Positions 1 to 8,297 are shown, counted from the first letter of the stretch. The stretch is DNA of 64,000 nt from Kitasatospora phosalacinea (GCF_000717185.1 NZ_JNYE01000016.1:62001-126000); one strand, 5' to 3'. Translations and numbers: made by a program. Notes: generated by a model from the sequence alone, not told the origin.

Positions 1-388
1 CCGCGAAGGCGAGGAAGGCGGCGTTGCCGTGGACGAGTTCGGACAGCGAGGGGCGGCTCCAGCGGCCGGGCGGGTCCGCCGGGAAGAGCGCCGCGACCAG
101 GATGCCCGCCGTCCACACCGCGAGCGCGGCCCGCCCCGCCCGCCGGGCCCGGGACCCGGCCCCTGCCCCCAGCCGCACCACCAGCACGGCGGAGGCGGCG
201 CCGACGGCCAGCAGCGCCGCCGGGAGCAGCCAGCCCGCGGTGCCGTGCACGTACCGGCTGAGGGTCTCGCTCACCAGGTCGTACTCCGGGTTGAGCGCCT
301 CCACCGCGGCCATCGCCAGGGCCCCGGTGCCGATCAGGGTGAGCGGGGCCCGTACCCCCGCGGCCGGAGCCGGGTTCGTCCTCGTCAT
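1..388 (-). CDS. DUF998 family membrane protein (C-terminus beyond window)
   Basis: The minus-strand frame opens at ATG 388-386 and runs off the left edge, giving about 129 residues. The protein starts MTRTNPAPAAGVRAPLTLIG. It shows hydrophobic segments around residues 15-30, 50-72 and 90-105, with a short loop EALNPEYDLVSETLSRYVHG between the first two. That arrangement, and the ladder of short helices, fits DUF998 multi-pass membrane proteins of unknown function. The substrate and role are unknown. No neighbour on the same strand is visible inside the window, so operon membership cannot be judged. The family call rests on memory of the motif and the protein is incomplete. Confidence 0.7.
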   Translation of the reverse strand, partial: MTRTNPAPAAGVRAPLTLIGTGALAMAAVEALNPEYDLVSETLSRYVHGTAGWLLPAALLAVGAASAVLVVRLGAGAGSRARRAGRAALAVWTAGILVAALFPADPPGRWSRPSLSELVHGNAAFLAFA

Positions 389-1086
389 GCCGTCCTCCTC
401 GGTGTCGTTCTCGTGCTCCAGAACCTACGGAGGCGGCGGGGACGGCCGCGTCGTCCCGATGCGGACACCCCGCCGTACACCGGCCGGTGTCGTCGCCCGC
501 CCCGACTGCACCGTTCGGTGTACGCGCGAGGGGCGGCCGGGGCGGCCGGGCAGTCAGGGTGGCCGGGGCGGTCTACGGGTGGCGTTCCCCGAGCAGCCGG
601 TCGGCCAGGGCCCGGACGGCCGGTCCGACCTCGGGGACGTGCCGGGCGGTGCCGGTGTCGACGAAGAACGGCGCAGGCGGACGATCCGCACCTCGGGCAC
701 CGCCGTCCGGACGCCCGCGAACACCTCGTCACCTTGTCGACCGCCCCGCCGGTCAGTTGCCCCGGCTCCCACGGGGCGGTCCTCACGCGTTCGCCCAGCG
801 GTCCGGACCGGGGGCGGGCTGCCGTCCGGCGGCCGCTCGAACACTCCGACGGGGCCGCGGAGTTCCCGCCGCCCCGGCCCTCCGGCCCCGCCGCCCCGGC
901 CCTCCTGCTCCGGCGCCCCCGGCCCCGGGCGCGGCGGGCGGTCGCCGGGGGTGCCGGGCCGTACGGTACGGGCGGGAGCCCTTCGTTACCCGGGTGGAAA
1001 CTTCTCCCCCCGCGGGGGTACCGCAGGCCCGTGGCCTGGGGAAACATGGGGGCTGACGGTACCGAGACACATGAGGAGCCAGAGCC
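389..1086. other. Gap with a decayed minus-strand coding fragment
   Basis: No intact gene is visible in this 698-bp stretch. On the minus strand a short protein-like tail can be read from about 675 to the stop at 573-575, ending PAVRALADRLLGERHP. The preceding sense (DEVFAGVRTAVPEVRIVRL) lies one frame away, so a frameshift near 670 separates them. I do not recognise the family, and this looks like a remnant. The right end holds the upstream region of the acyl-CoA synthetase gene. Confidence 0.35.
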
Positions 1087-2823
1087 ATGGGCCCTGCCGA
1101 GAACGTCCGATCCCGCGCGCTGCCCGGCGCGGCCGAGTCGGCGGCGAACTTCCGTGCCGCCCGCGAGGTGCTGTGGCGGCACGCCGAGGACTACGAGGCG
1201 GCGTACCGGGAGTTCGCGTGGCCGGAACTCGGGGAGTTCAACTGGGCGCTGGACCACTTCGACCCGATGGCGCGCGGCAACGACCGGCCCGCGCTGTGGG
1301 TGGTCGAGCCGGACGGCGCCGAGCGGGTGCACAGCTTCGACGAGCTGGCCCGCCGCTCCGACCGGGTCGCCAACCACCTGCGCGGGCTCGGCCTGGGCCG
1401 CGGCGACCGGGTGCTGGTGATGCTGGGCAACGTCAGCGAGCTGTGGGAGGTGATGCTCGGGGCGATCAAGCTGGGCGTGGTGCTGATCCCCGCGACCCTG
1501 CTGCTGTCCGCCGAGGACCTCGCCGACCGGCTGGAGCGCGGCGAGGTGCGGGCCGTGGTCGCCGCCGCCGAGGTCGCCGACCGCTTCGCCGGGCTGCCCG
1601 GCGCGCCGCTGCGGATCGCGGTGGGCCCGGGCGCCCCCGAGGGCTGGCACGACTACGCGCAGGTGGACGCCGCCGCCGAGGAGTTCACCCCCGACGGCGT
1701 GACGCTCGCCGCGGACCCGCTGCTGCTGTACTTCACCTCCGGCACCACCTCCAAGCCCAAGCTGGTCGAGCACACCCACGCCTCGTACCCGGTCGGCCAC
1801 CTGTCCACCATGTACTGGATCGGCCTGCGCCCCGGCGACGTGCACCTCAACATCTCCTCGCCGGGCTGGGCCAAGCACGCCTGGAGCAACCTGTTCGCAC
1901 CGTGGAACGCCGGGGCGACCGTCCTGGTGTTCAACTACGGCCGGTTCGACGCCCAGCAGTTGCTCGACGTGATCACCCGCTGCAAGGTCACCACGCTGTG
2001 CGCGCCGCCCACCGTGTGGCGGATGCTGATCCAGGCCGACCTGGCCGCGCACCGCACCGAGCTGCGCGAACTCGTCGGCGCGGGCGAGCCGTTGAACCCC
2101 GAGGTGATCGAACAGGTCCGCGCCGCCTGGGGGTTGACCATCCGGGACGGCTTCGGCCAGACCGAGACCACCTGCCAGATCGGCAACAGCCCCGGCCAGC
2201 CCGTCAAGCCCGGCTCGATGGGCCGCCCGCTGCCCGGCTACCACGTCACCCTGCTCGACCCGGACGGCAAGCCCGCCGAGGAGGGCGAACTGACCCTCGA
2301 CCTGGACCGCCGCCCGCTCGGCCTGATGCGCGGCTACCGCGGCGACGCCGAACGCACCGCCGACGCCATGCGCGACGGCCACTACCGCACCGGCGACGTC
2401 GCCGCCCGGGACGCCGACGGCTACATCACCTACGTCGGGCGCAGCGACGACGTCTTCAAGGCCAGCGACTACCGGATCTCCCCGTTCGAGCTGGAGAGCG
2501 TCCTGATCGAGCACCCCGCCGTCGCCGAGGCCGCCGTCGTCCCCTCGCCCGACCCGCTGCGCCTGGCCGTCCCCAAGGCGTACGTGCTGCTGGTCGACGG
2601 GCGCGAGCCGAGTCCCGAACTCGCCTGCGACATCCTCAAGTTCACCCGCGAGAAGCTCAGCGCCTACAAGCGGATCCGCCGCCTGGAGTTCGGCGACCTC
2701 CCGAAGACCATCTCCGGCAAGATCCGCCGGGTCGAACTGCGCACCCACGAGGCGCAGCGCGGCGAGGACCGCAACCCGGACGAGTACTGGGACACCGACT
2801 TCCCCGAACTGCGCCAGGGCTGA
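1087..2823 (+). CDS. AMP-forming acyl-CoA synthetase (medium-chain type)
   Basis: This 578-residue adenylate-forming enzyme is predicted to activate a carboxylic or fatty acid with ATP and load it onto CoA in the cytoplasm. The AMP-binding signature FTSGTTSKPK is at about residues 216-225, the A5-like GFGQTET near 356, the YRTGD motif near 433, and the C-terminal catalytic lysine is K545 in PKTISGKIRR. Length and the N-terminal FNWALDHFDP segment match the ACSM/MACS group of medium-chain acyl-CoA synthetases. The ATG at 1087 follows a GAGGAG-like ribosome site. It stands alone, with tRNA-like genes starting about 90 bases downstream. The beta-oxidation-type genes at 6-8 kb could be pathway partners, but the acid substrate is unknown. 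Confidence 0.9.
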   Translation: MGPAENVRSRALPGAAESAANFRAAREVLWRHAEDYEAAYREFAWPELGEFNWALDHFDPMARGNDRPALWVVEPDGAERVHSFDELARRSDRVANHLRGLGLGRGDRVLVMLGNVSELWEVMLGAIKLGVVLIPATLLLSAEDLADRLERGEVRAVVAAAEVADRFAGLPGAPLRIAVGPGAPEGWHDYAQVDAAAEEFTPDGVTLAADPLLLYFTSGTTSKPKLVEHTHASYPVGHLSTMYWIGLRPGDVHLNISSPGWAKHAWSNLFAPWNAGATVLVFNYGRFDAQQLLDVITRCKVTTLCAPPTVWRMLIQADLAAHRTELRELVGAGEPLNPEVIEQVRAAWGLTIRDGFGQTETTCQIGNSPGQPVKPGSMGRPLPGYHVTLLDPDGKPAEEGELTLDLDRRPLGLMRGYRGDAERTADAMRDGHYRTGDVAARDADGYITYVGRSDDVFKASDYRISPFELESVLIEHPAVAEAAVVPSPDPLRLAVPKAYVLLVDGREPSPELACDILKFTREKLSAYKRIRRLEFGDLPKTISGKIRRVELRTHEAQRGEDRNPDEYWDTDFPELRQG

Positions 2824-2901
2824 GGCCGGGCGGGCCGGGACGGTCCCGGGCGGGCGGATCCCGGGAGGGAAAAGGGTTTCCGTCCGCCCGGGCGCTGCCG
2901 T

Positions 2902-2907
2902 TACGAT
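2902..2907 (+). promoter_or_regulatory. Candidate -10 box for the first tRNA-like pair
   Basis: TACGAT lies 8 bases before the acceptor stem of the first tRNA-like gene, which would put transcription start at or next to its 5' end. A weak TTTCCG-like -35 occurs at 2877-2882, with a long spacer. Inference from sequence only. Confidence 0.35.
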
Positions 2908-2915
2908 CACTGCAC

Positions 2916-2993
2916 CTCCCGGGCGTGGGCGCAGAGGCAGACGCGCCGCTATGGCATGGCGGATCACGCCGGTTCGAATCCGGCCCCCGGGAG
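2916..2993 (+). tRNA. tRNA-like gene, anticodon read as GGC (Ala), irregular acceptor
   Basis: A cloverleaf can be drawn with D-arm GCGC AGAGGCAG ACGC (2929-2944), anticodon stem CCGCT/GGCGG and loop ATGGCAT (2951-2957). The anticodon GGC at 2953-2955 predicts alanine. The variable loop is five bases and a perfect T-arm GCCGG TTCGAAT CCGGC spans 2968-2984. The acceptor can pair CTCCCGGG (2916-2923) with CCCGGGAG (2986-2993). That leaves an unusual bulge between the acceptor and D-stem and an extra base next to the T-stem. No CCA is encoded. It shares its D- and T-arm sequence with the three tRNA-like genes that follow. A degenerate or specialised tRNA is possible; a standard elongator seems unlikely. 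Confidence 0.5.
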
Positions 2994-3004
2994 GCCCTGA
3001 CGAC

Positions 3005-3078
3005 GGGCCCCGTAGCGCAGAGGCAGACGCGCCGCACTGCTCATGCGGAGCATGCCGGTTCGAATCCGGCCGGGCCCA
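3005..3078 (+). tRNA. tRNA-like gene, anticodon read as GCU (Ser) in a short class I body
   Basis: Cloverleaf: acceptor GGGCCC (3005-3010) pairs with GGGCCC (3072-3077), D-arm GCGC/ACGC, anticodon stem CCGCA/TGCGG perfect, loop CTGCTCA (3037-3043) giving anticodon GCT. The variable loop AGCAT has only five bases, and the T-arm GCCGG TTCGAAT CCGGC is perfect. Bacterial serine tRNAs normally carry a long variable arm, which is absent here. Position 37 is C, where a purine is usual. No CCA is encoded. It lies 11 bases after the first tRNA-like gene and 56 bases before the SDR gene, so all three may share a transcript. Confidence 0.55.
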
Positions 3079-3134
3079 CCCCCGTCGCCCCCGCACCGCC
3101 AGCCCCGCCCCGCCCCGCCCCGGAGGACCGTTCG

Positions 3135-4574
3135 ATGAGCACGCCCCCGTCGAGCCTCCCGGAGGAGTCGACCGAGCCGAAGCAGCCGGGCGGGCCGGAC
3201 GGGCAGGGCGGGCCGAACGAGGCCGAACTCGCCGCCTTCGAGCGGACGTTGGGCCGCCTGTGGCTGCTGCCCGCCGACCACCCGCTGCGGCTGCGCGCCG
3301 AGCGCGGCGCGGAGTCCTTCGTCCGCGACGGGCGGCACACCCGCCGCCGCGGCCGCCGCACCGAGACCGCCCGGGCCGACGCCGCCCTGGTCGGCGCCAC
3401 CGCCACCGGCGGCACCGGCCGCCGCGAGGACGCCCCGCTGCCCACCGCCGCCGGGCCCGCCCCGATCGGCGAGCTCAGCCGCCCGCAGCGCTGCTACGTC
3501 TGCAAGCAGCACTACCGGCAGGTCGACGGCTTCTACCACCGGCTGTGCCCGGACTGCGCGGAGGACCACACCGCCCGCCGCGCGCTCAGCACCGACCTGG
3601 CCGGGCGCCGGGTGCTGCTCACCGGCGGACGCGTCAAGATCGGCTTCCAGCTGGCCCTGATGATGCTCCGCGACGGCGCCGAACTGGTCGTCACCAGCCG
3701 CTTCCCGCACGACACCCTGCGCCGCTTCCGCGCCGCCGAGGGCAGCGAGGGCTGGCTGCACCGGCTGCGGATCGTCGGCATCGACCTGCGCGACCCGCGC
3801 CAGGTCCTCGGCCTGTGCGAGCAACTGCGCGCCGAGGGACGGCCGTTGGACATCCTGGTGAACAACGCCGCACAGACCCTGCGTCGCCCGCCCGAGTCGT
3901 ACGCCCTGCTGGCCGCCGGGGAGCACGGCAGCGTCCCCGCGCAGGTCGGGCACGCGCCCGGGTTCCGCCCGATGCCCGCGCTCACCGCCGCCTGGCCCGC
4001 CGCCGAACTCGCCGCCGAACCGGGCGCGTTGGCACCCGCCGGGGTCGACGCCGCGGCGGTGGACGAGGCCGGGCTGCTGCCCGACACCGCACCCCGCAAC
4101 TCCTGGTCGGCGACGCTCGGCGGCCTCGACCCGGCCGAGGTGCTGGAGACCCAGCTGGTCAACGCGCTCGCCCCCGCGCTGCTCTGCGACCGGCTGCTGC
4201 CGCTGCTGGAGGCCTCCCCGCACCCGCGCCGCTACATCGTCAACGTCACGGCGGTGGAAGGCCGTTTCGCCGTCCGCAACAAGATGCCCGGCCACCCGCA
4301 CACCAACATGGCCAAGGCCGCGCTCAACATGCTCACCCGCACCAGCGCCGCCGAACTCGCCACCCGCGGCGTCTACATGTGCGCCGTCGACACCGGCTGG
4401 ATCACCGACGAGAACCCGGCCCCCAAGAAGTCCCGGCTGGCCGACCACGGCTTCCGCACCCCGCTGGACGTCGTGGACGGTGCCGCCCGGGTCTACGACC
4501 CGGTGGTCCGCGGCGAGGCCGGGGAGCCGTTCGCGGGCGTCTTCCTCAAGGACTACCGGGTGGCGGAGTGGTGA
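3135..4574 (+). CDS. Zinc-ribbon SDR-fold protein lacking the catalytic tyrosine
   Basis: This 479-residue protein joins a long N-terminal region to a short-chain dehydrogenase/reductase fold. A four-cysteine zinc ribbon (C120, C123, C138, C141) precedes the Rossmann glycine motif TGGRVKIG at 163-170. An NNAA-type motif follows. Where a normal SDR has Tyr-x-x-x-Lys this protein has T390 and K394 (THR-N-M-A-LYS), and the usual serine is T372, so standard SDR catalysis is doubtful. About 70 residues are inserted between the NNAA motif and the active-site region. The ATG at 3135 follows GGAGGA. Two tRNA-like genes lie just upstream and two lie 25 bases downstream. The function is unknown; nucleotide or RNA binding are both possible. 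Confidence 0.85.
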   Translation: MSTPPSSLPEESTEPKQPGGPDGQGGPNEAELAAFERTLGRLWLLPADHPLRLRAERGAESFVRDGRHTRRRGRRTETARADAALVGATATGGTGRREDAPLPTAAGPAPIGELSRPQRCYVCKQHYRQVDGFYHRLCPDCAEDHTARRALSTDLAGRRVLLTGGRVKIGFQLALMMLRDGAELVVTSRFPHDTLRRFRAAEGSEGWLHRLRIVGIDLRDPRQVLGLCEQLRAEGRPLDILVNNAAQTLRRPPESYALLAAGEHGSVPAQVGHAPGFRPMPALTAAWPAAELAAEPGALAPAGVDAAAVDEAGLLPDTAPRNSWSATLGGLDPAEVLETQLVNALAPALLCDRLLPLLEASPHPRRYIVNVTAVEGRFAVRNKMPGHPHTNMAKAALNMLTRTSAAELATRGVYMCAVDTGWITDENPAPKKSRLADHGFRTPLDVVDGAARVYDPVVRGEAGEPFAGVFLKDYRVAEW

Positions 4575-4584
4575 GCGCGGCGTC

Positions 4585-4590
4585 TAGCAT
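4585..4590 (+). promoter_or_regulatory. Candidate -10 box for the second tRNA-like pair
   Basis: TAGCAT sits 9 bases before the acceptor stem of the CCA-anticodon tRNA-like gene and just after the SDR stop codon. The position mirrors that of the -10 box before the first pair. No convincing -35 is seen. Confidence 0.35.
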
Positions 4591-4599
4591 CACCGCGAC

Positions 4600-4672
4600 G
4601 GGCCCGTAGCGCAGAGGCAGGCGCACCGGTCTCCAAAATCGGAGGACATCGGTTCGAATCCGATCGGGCCCG
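4600..4672 (+). tRNA. tRNA-like gene, anticodon CCA (Trp)
   Basis: This is the best-formed of the four. Acceptor GGGCCCG (4600-4606) pairs fully with CGGGCCC (4665-4671). The D-arm is GCGC AGAGGCAG GCGC, anticodon stem CCGGT/ATCGG, and loop CTCCAAA with anticodon CCA. The variable loop is AGGAC and the T-arm ATCGG TTCGAAT CCGAT. No CCA tail is encoded. The body is unlike the usual Streptomyces tRNA-Trp as I remember it, so this would be an additional tryptophan tRNA or a specialised one. The next tRNA-like gene begins 12 bases later. Confidence 0.75.
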
Positions 4673-4684
4673 TCACCCCTGGGT

Positions 4685-4757
4685 GGGGCCGTAGCACAGG
4701 GGCAGATGCGTCGGCCTGCCCAGCCGGAGGACGCCGGTTCGAATCCGGCCGGTCCCG
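4685..4757 (+). tRNA. tRNA-like gene, anticodon read as GCC (Gly)
   Basis: Acceptor GGGGCCG (4685-4691) pairs with CGGTCCC (4750-4756), with one G-U pair. The D-arm is GCAC AGGGGCAG ATGC, anticodon stem TCGGC/GCCGG, and loop CTGCCCA with anticodon GCC. The variable loop AGGAC is shared with the preceding tRNA-like gene, and the T-arm is GCCGG TTCGAAT CCGGC. As in the GCU member, position 37 is C and the closing D-stem pair is C-A. No CCA is encoded. It ends 23 bases before a tandem repeat leading into the LRR gene. Confidence 0.65.
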
Positions 4758-4780
4758 CCCCGGGGGCAGCCCGACGAAGA

Positions 4781-4916
4781 GCCGCAGGAAACCACGTAGA
4801 GCCGCAGGAAACCACGTAGAGCGGCAGGAAACCACGTAGAGCGGCAGGAAACCACGTAGAGCGGCAGGAAACCGCGCAGAGCGGCAAGGAACCGCGAGGA
4901 GCCGCAAGGAGCGGAA
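4781..4916 (+). repeat. 20-bp tandem repeat ending at the LRR start codon
   Basis: Six complete 20-base units (4781-4900) plus a partial seventh run directly into the ATG at 4917. The consensus is GCSGCAGGAAACCACGTAGA. Units 1-2 and 3-4 are identical pairs; units 5 and 6 diverge towards the ribosome site. Each unit contains a purine-rich AGGAAA core resembling a Shine-Dalgarno element. It may form a repetitive leader of the LRR mRNA or a protein-binding array. The copy number is likely to vary between strains. Confidence 0.95.
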
Positions 4917-6131
4917 ATGGTCCAGGAGTTCGCCGGAGTCCCGTCGGTCGTGCCCCGCCCGGTCGCCGAACTCGCCCCGTTGCTCGCCTGGTTGCGCACC
5001 GGCACCGGTACCGACCGGCGGATCGACTTCCCGGCCGGCACCGCCCTCCCGGACGGCCGGCTCGACCTGTGCAAGCAGCAACTCGGCCCGCAGGGGGCCC
5101 AGTTGGTTGCCGACGCGCTCGCCGAATCCGCCCAGGCCGCGGAGGGCGGCGAGGCCCCGGTGCGCCACCTGCTGCTCGGCACCGACGGCCTCGGCGACGA
5201 CGGCGCGGACGCGGTCGCCGCCCGCACCGCCGACACCCCCGTCCGTACCCTCTACCTGGGCTGCAACGGCATCACCGCGGCCGGTGCCTGCCGGATCGCC
5301 GACCGGCTGCGCGCCTCGCCGCAGACCGTCCGCGCGCTCTGGCTCAAGCGCAACCCGCTCGGCATCCGGGCCGGACAGGCCGCCGCCGAACTCGTAGCCG
5401 CCGCCGAGCAGTTGCGCACCCTCGACCTGGTGCAGACCGGCCTCGACCCGGTCGGCCTGACCGAACTCGTCGACGCCCTGCTCACCGGCGGCCGCCACTT
5501 CGAGCGCCTCTACCTCGGCGGCAACCCGCTCGGCCCGGCCGGAGCCGAACCGCTCGCCCGCCTGATCGCCGCCGGGGCCACCGACGAGCTGTACGCCTCC
5601 GCCGCCGGACTCGGCGACGCGGGCGCCCGCACCCTCGCCGCCGCGCTGCGCAGCGCCCCGTACGGCGCGCTGCGCCGCCTCTCGCCGGCCAGCTCCGGCC
5701 TCGGGCCGGACGCCGCGGCCGAGTTGACGGCCGCGGCGGCCGCCGCCGGGGTGGAGCTGCTCGACCTCGGCCGCGTCCCGGCCGCCCACGTGCTGGGCGC
5801 CGCCGACAACCGGATCGACCTGGCCGCCGCCGACCGGATCGGCGCCGCGCTGGCCGCCGCCCCGCACCGCCTCCAGCACCTGGTACTCAGTCACACCGGC
5901 GTCCGCAGCCGCGAGGCGCACCGCCTGCTCGACCACGCCGCGTCCGCCGCCACCCCCACCCGCTACCTGTTCGGCAAGGGCGTCGCCGCCACCGTCCGGC
6001 ACCGCCTGAACGCCCTCAGCGCCGCCGTCCCGCCGCCCGTCCCGGCGCCGGACGTGGCGGCGGTGCTCAGCGTGCACCGCACCGCCGCCACGTCCGGCGC
6101 CGCTGTCGACACCGCCGCCGCGGAGCGGTGA
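4917..6131 (+). CDS. Leucine-rich-repeat protein, ribonuclease-inhibitor type
   Basis: The 404-residue protein has no signal peptide and contains roughly eight repeats of about 28-30 residues with the pattern LxxLxLxxNxLGxxGAxxLA. Clear units include VRTLYLGCNGITAAGACRIA and FERLYLGGNPLGPAGAEPLA. This is the RNase-inhibitor class of LRR, a horseshoe scaffold for protein-protein binding. The C-terminal 70 residues are alanine/proline-rich and less ordered. The gene follows the tRNA-like genes and starts right at the end of the 20-bp repeat array. A partner is not identifiable; the SDR protein is the obvious candidate by position. It converges on the minus-strand SDR gene that ends one base downstream. 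Confidence 0.85.
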   Translation: MVQEFAGVPSVVPRPVAELAPLLAWLRTGTGTDRRIDFPAGTALPDGRLDLCKQQLGPQGAQLVADALAESAQAAEGGEAPVRHLLLGTDGLGDDGADAVAARTADTPVRTLYLGCNGITAAGACRIADRLRASPQTVRALWLKRNPLGIRAGQAAAELVAAAEQLRTLDLVQTGLDPVGLTELVDALLTGGRHFERLYLGGNPLGPAGAEPLARLIAAGATDELYASAAGLGDAGARTLAAALRSAPYGALRRLSPASSGLGPDAAAELTAAAAAAGVELLDLGRVPAAHVLGAADNRIDLAAADRIGAALAAAPHRLQHLVLSHTGVRSREAHRLLDHAASAATPTRYLFGKGVAATVRHRLNALSAAVPPPVPAPDVAAVLSVHRTAATSGAAVDTAAAER

Positions 6132-6132
6132 G

Positions 6133-6894
6133 TCAGCGGGCGGCCATCCGCAGCGCGCCGTCCATCCGGATGGTCTCGCCGTTGAGGTAGTCGTGCTCGG
6201 CGACCATCGCGACCAGCCGGGCGTACTCCTCGGGCCGGGCCAGGCGCTGCGGGAAGGTGACGGTCGCGGCCAGGCCGGAGCGGACCTCCTCGGAGAAGCC
6301 CGCCATCATCGGGGTGTCGACGATGCCGGGGGCGATGGTGACCACCCGGACGCCGTACTGGGCCAGGTCGCGGGCCGCCGTGATGGTCATGCCCGCCACG
6401 CCCGCCTTGGACGCCGCGTACGCGATCTGCCCGACCTGGCCCTCGAAGGCCGCGATGGACGCGGTGTTGACCACCAGCCCGCGCTGCCCGGCCGCGTCCG
6501 GCTCCTGCGCGGACATCGCCTCCGCGGCCAGCCGCATCACGTTGAAGGTGCCGACCAGGTTGACGTTCAGCACGCTGCGGAACAGGTCCAGGTCGTGCGG
6601 GCCGCGCCGCCCGACCACCCGCGCGGACGGGGCGATGCCCGCGCAGCTGACCGCCAGCCGCAGCGGGCGGCCGTCGGCGGCGATCCGCTCCAGCGCCGCG
6701 CGGACCGGCTGCTCCTCGGTGACGTCCGCGCCGAGCAGGGTGACGCCGTCGGGCTGCGCGGGCGCGGACTCCACGGCCTTGGGCAGGTCGAGGCCGTACA
6801 CGGCGGCGCCGAGCGAGGCCAGGTGGGCGGCGGTGGCCGCGCCCAGGCCCGAGGCGGCGCCGGTGACCAGGGCGGCGGTGCCGGAGAGCTGCAT
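6133..6894 (-). CDS. SDR dehydrogenase, 3-hydroxyacyl-CoA dehydrogenase type II-like
   Basis: A 253-residue classical SDR. The NAD-binding motif TGAASGLG is near residues 11-18, NVNLVGTFNV sits mid-protein, and the catalytic set is Ser in NTASIAAFEG with YAASK. The combination of SCAGIAPSARV, a long RGPHDLDLF loop and an LNGETIRMDGALRMAAR end fits the HSD10/3-hydroxyacyl-CoA dehydrogenase type II group, which oxidises 3-hydroxyacyl-CoA in beta-oxidation or branched-chain breakdown. It lies 34 bases downstream of the acyl-CoA dehydrogenase on the same strand and is probably co-transcribed. The exact acyl substrate is unknown. Confidence 0.88.
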   Translation of the reverse strand: MQLSGTAALVTGAASGLGAATAAHLASLGAAVYGLDLPKAVESAPAQPDGVTLLGADVTEEQPVRAALERIAADGRPLRLAVSCAGIAPSARVVGRRGPHDLDLFRSVLNVNLVGTFNVMRLAAEAMSAQEPDAAGQRGLVVNTASIAAFEGQVGQIAYAASKAGVAGMTITAARDLAQYGVRVVTIAPGIVDTPMMAGFSEEVRSGLAATVTFPQRLARPEEYARLVAMVAEHDYLNGETIRMDGALRMAAR

Positions 6895-6928
6895 GGTGGA
6901 ACGTCCTTTCAGGGAAGGCTGGTTGGCG

Positions 6929-8071
<1,143 letters not shown>

Positions 8072-8097
8072 GTTCCGGCTCCAAGCGGTACGCAAAG

Positions 8098-8113
8098 CGG
8101 TACGTCAGTACCG
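8098..8113. promoter_or_regulatory. Candidate TetR operator palindrome
   Basis: CGGTACGTCAGTACCG is a perfect 6-4-6 inverted repeat 27 bases upstream of the acyl-CoA dehydrogenase start. A further direct copy of the AGCGGTACG half lies next to it at about 8084-8092. Its position between the divergent TetR gene and its likely target pair suggests an operator. Inference only. Confidence 0.45.
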
Positions 8114-8209
8114 GTCAGCGTAGCGCAGGGTTCCTGGCGCGGGCAGTCCCCGGAACCACCGGGCAGCGACGGGAAACGGCGGGGAGCGGCGGGGGGGCGA
8201 GGCGGCCGC

Positions 8210-8297
8210 CCCCGCGTGGCGGGCGGCGGCGGGCGGCGACAGAAGGCGGCGGGCGGCGGCGGGCGGCGACAGGAGGCGACAGGAGGCGACGGGCAGC
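8210..8297. repeat. Low-complexity GGCGGGC/GGCGACA direct repeats
   Basis: The TetR upstream region is built of short direct repeats such as GGCGGGCGGCGACAG and AGGCGACAGG, each two to three copies, with almost no AT. No gene is seen. The array may be prone to slippage. Confidence 0.7.

Noticed and set aside
24..3134. Very long plus-strand open frame reading upstream into the SDR gene
   Set aside because: It crosses the DUF998 gene, the acyl-CoA synthetase and two tRNA-like genes in the wrong frame, with arginine/proline-rich nonsense. Only the part from ATG 3135 has protein-like composition and a ribosome site.
4781..4916. CRISPR array before the LRR gene
   Set aside because: The 20-base units are directly adjacent with no unique spacers and no cas genes nearby; it is a simple tandem repeat.
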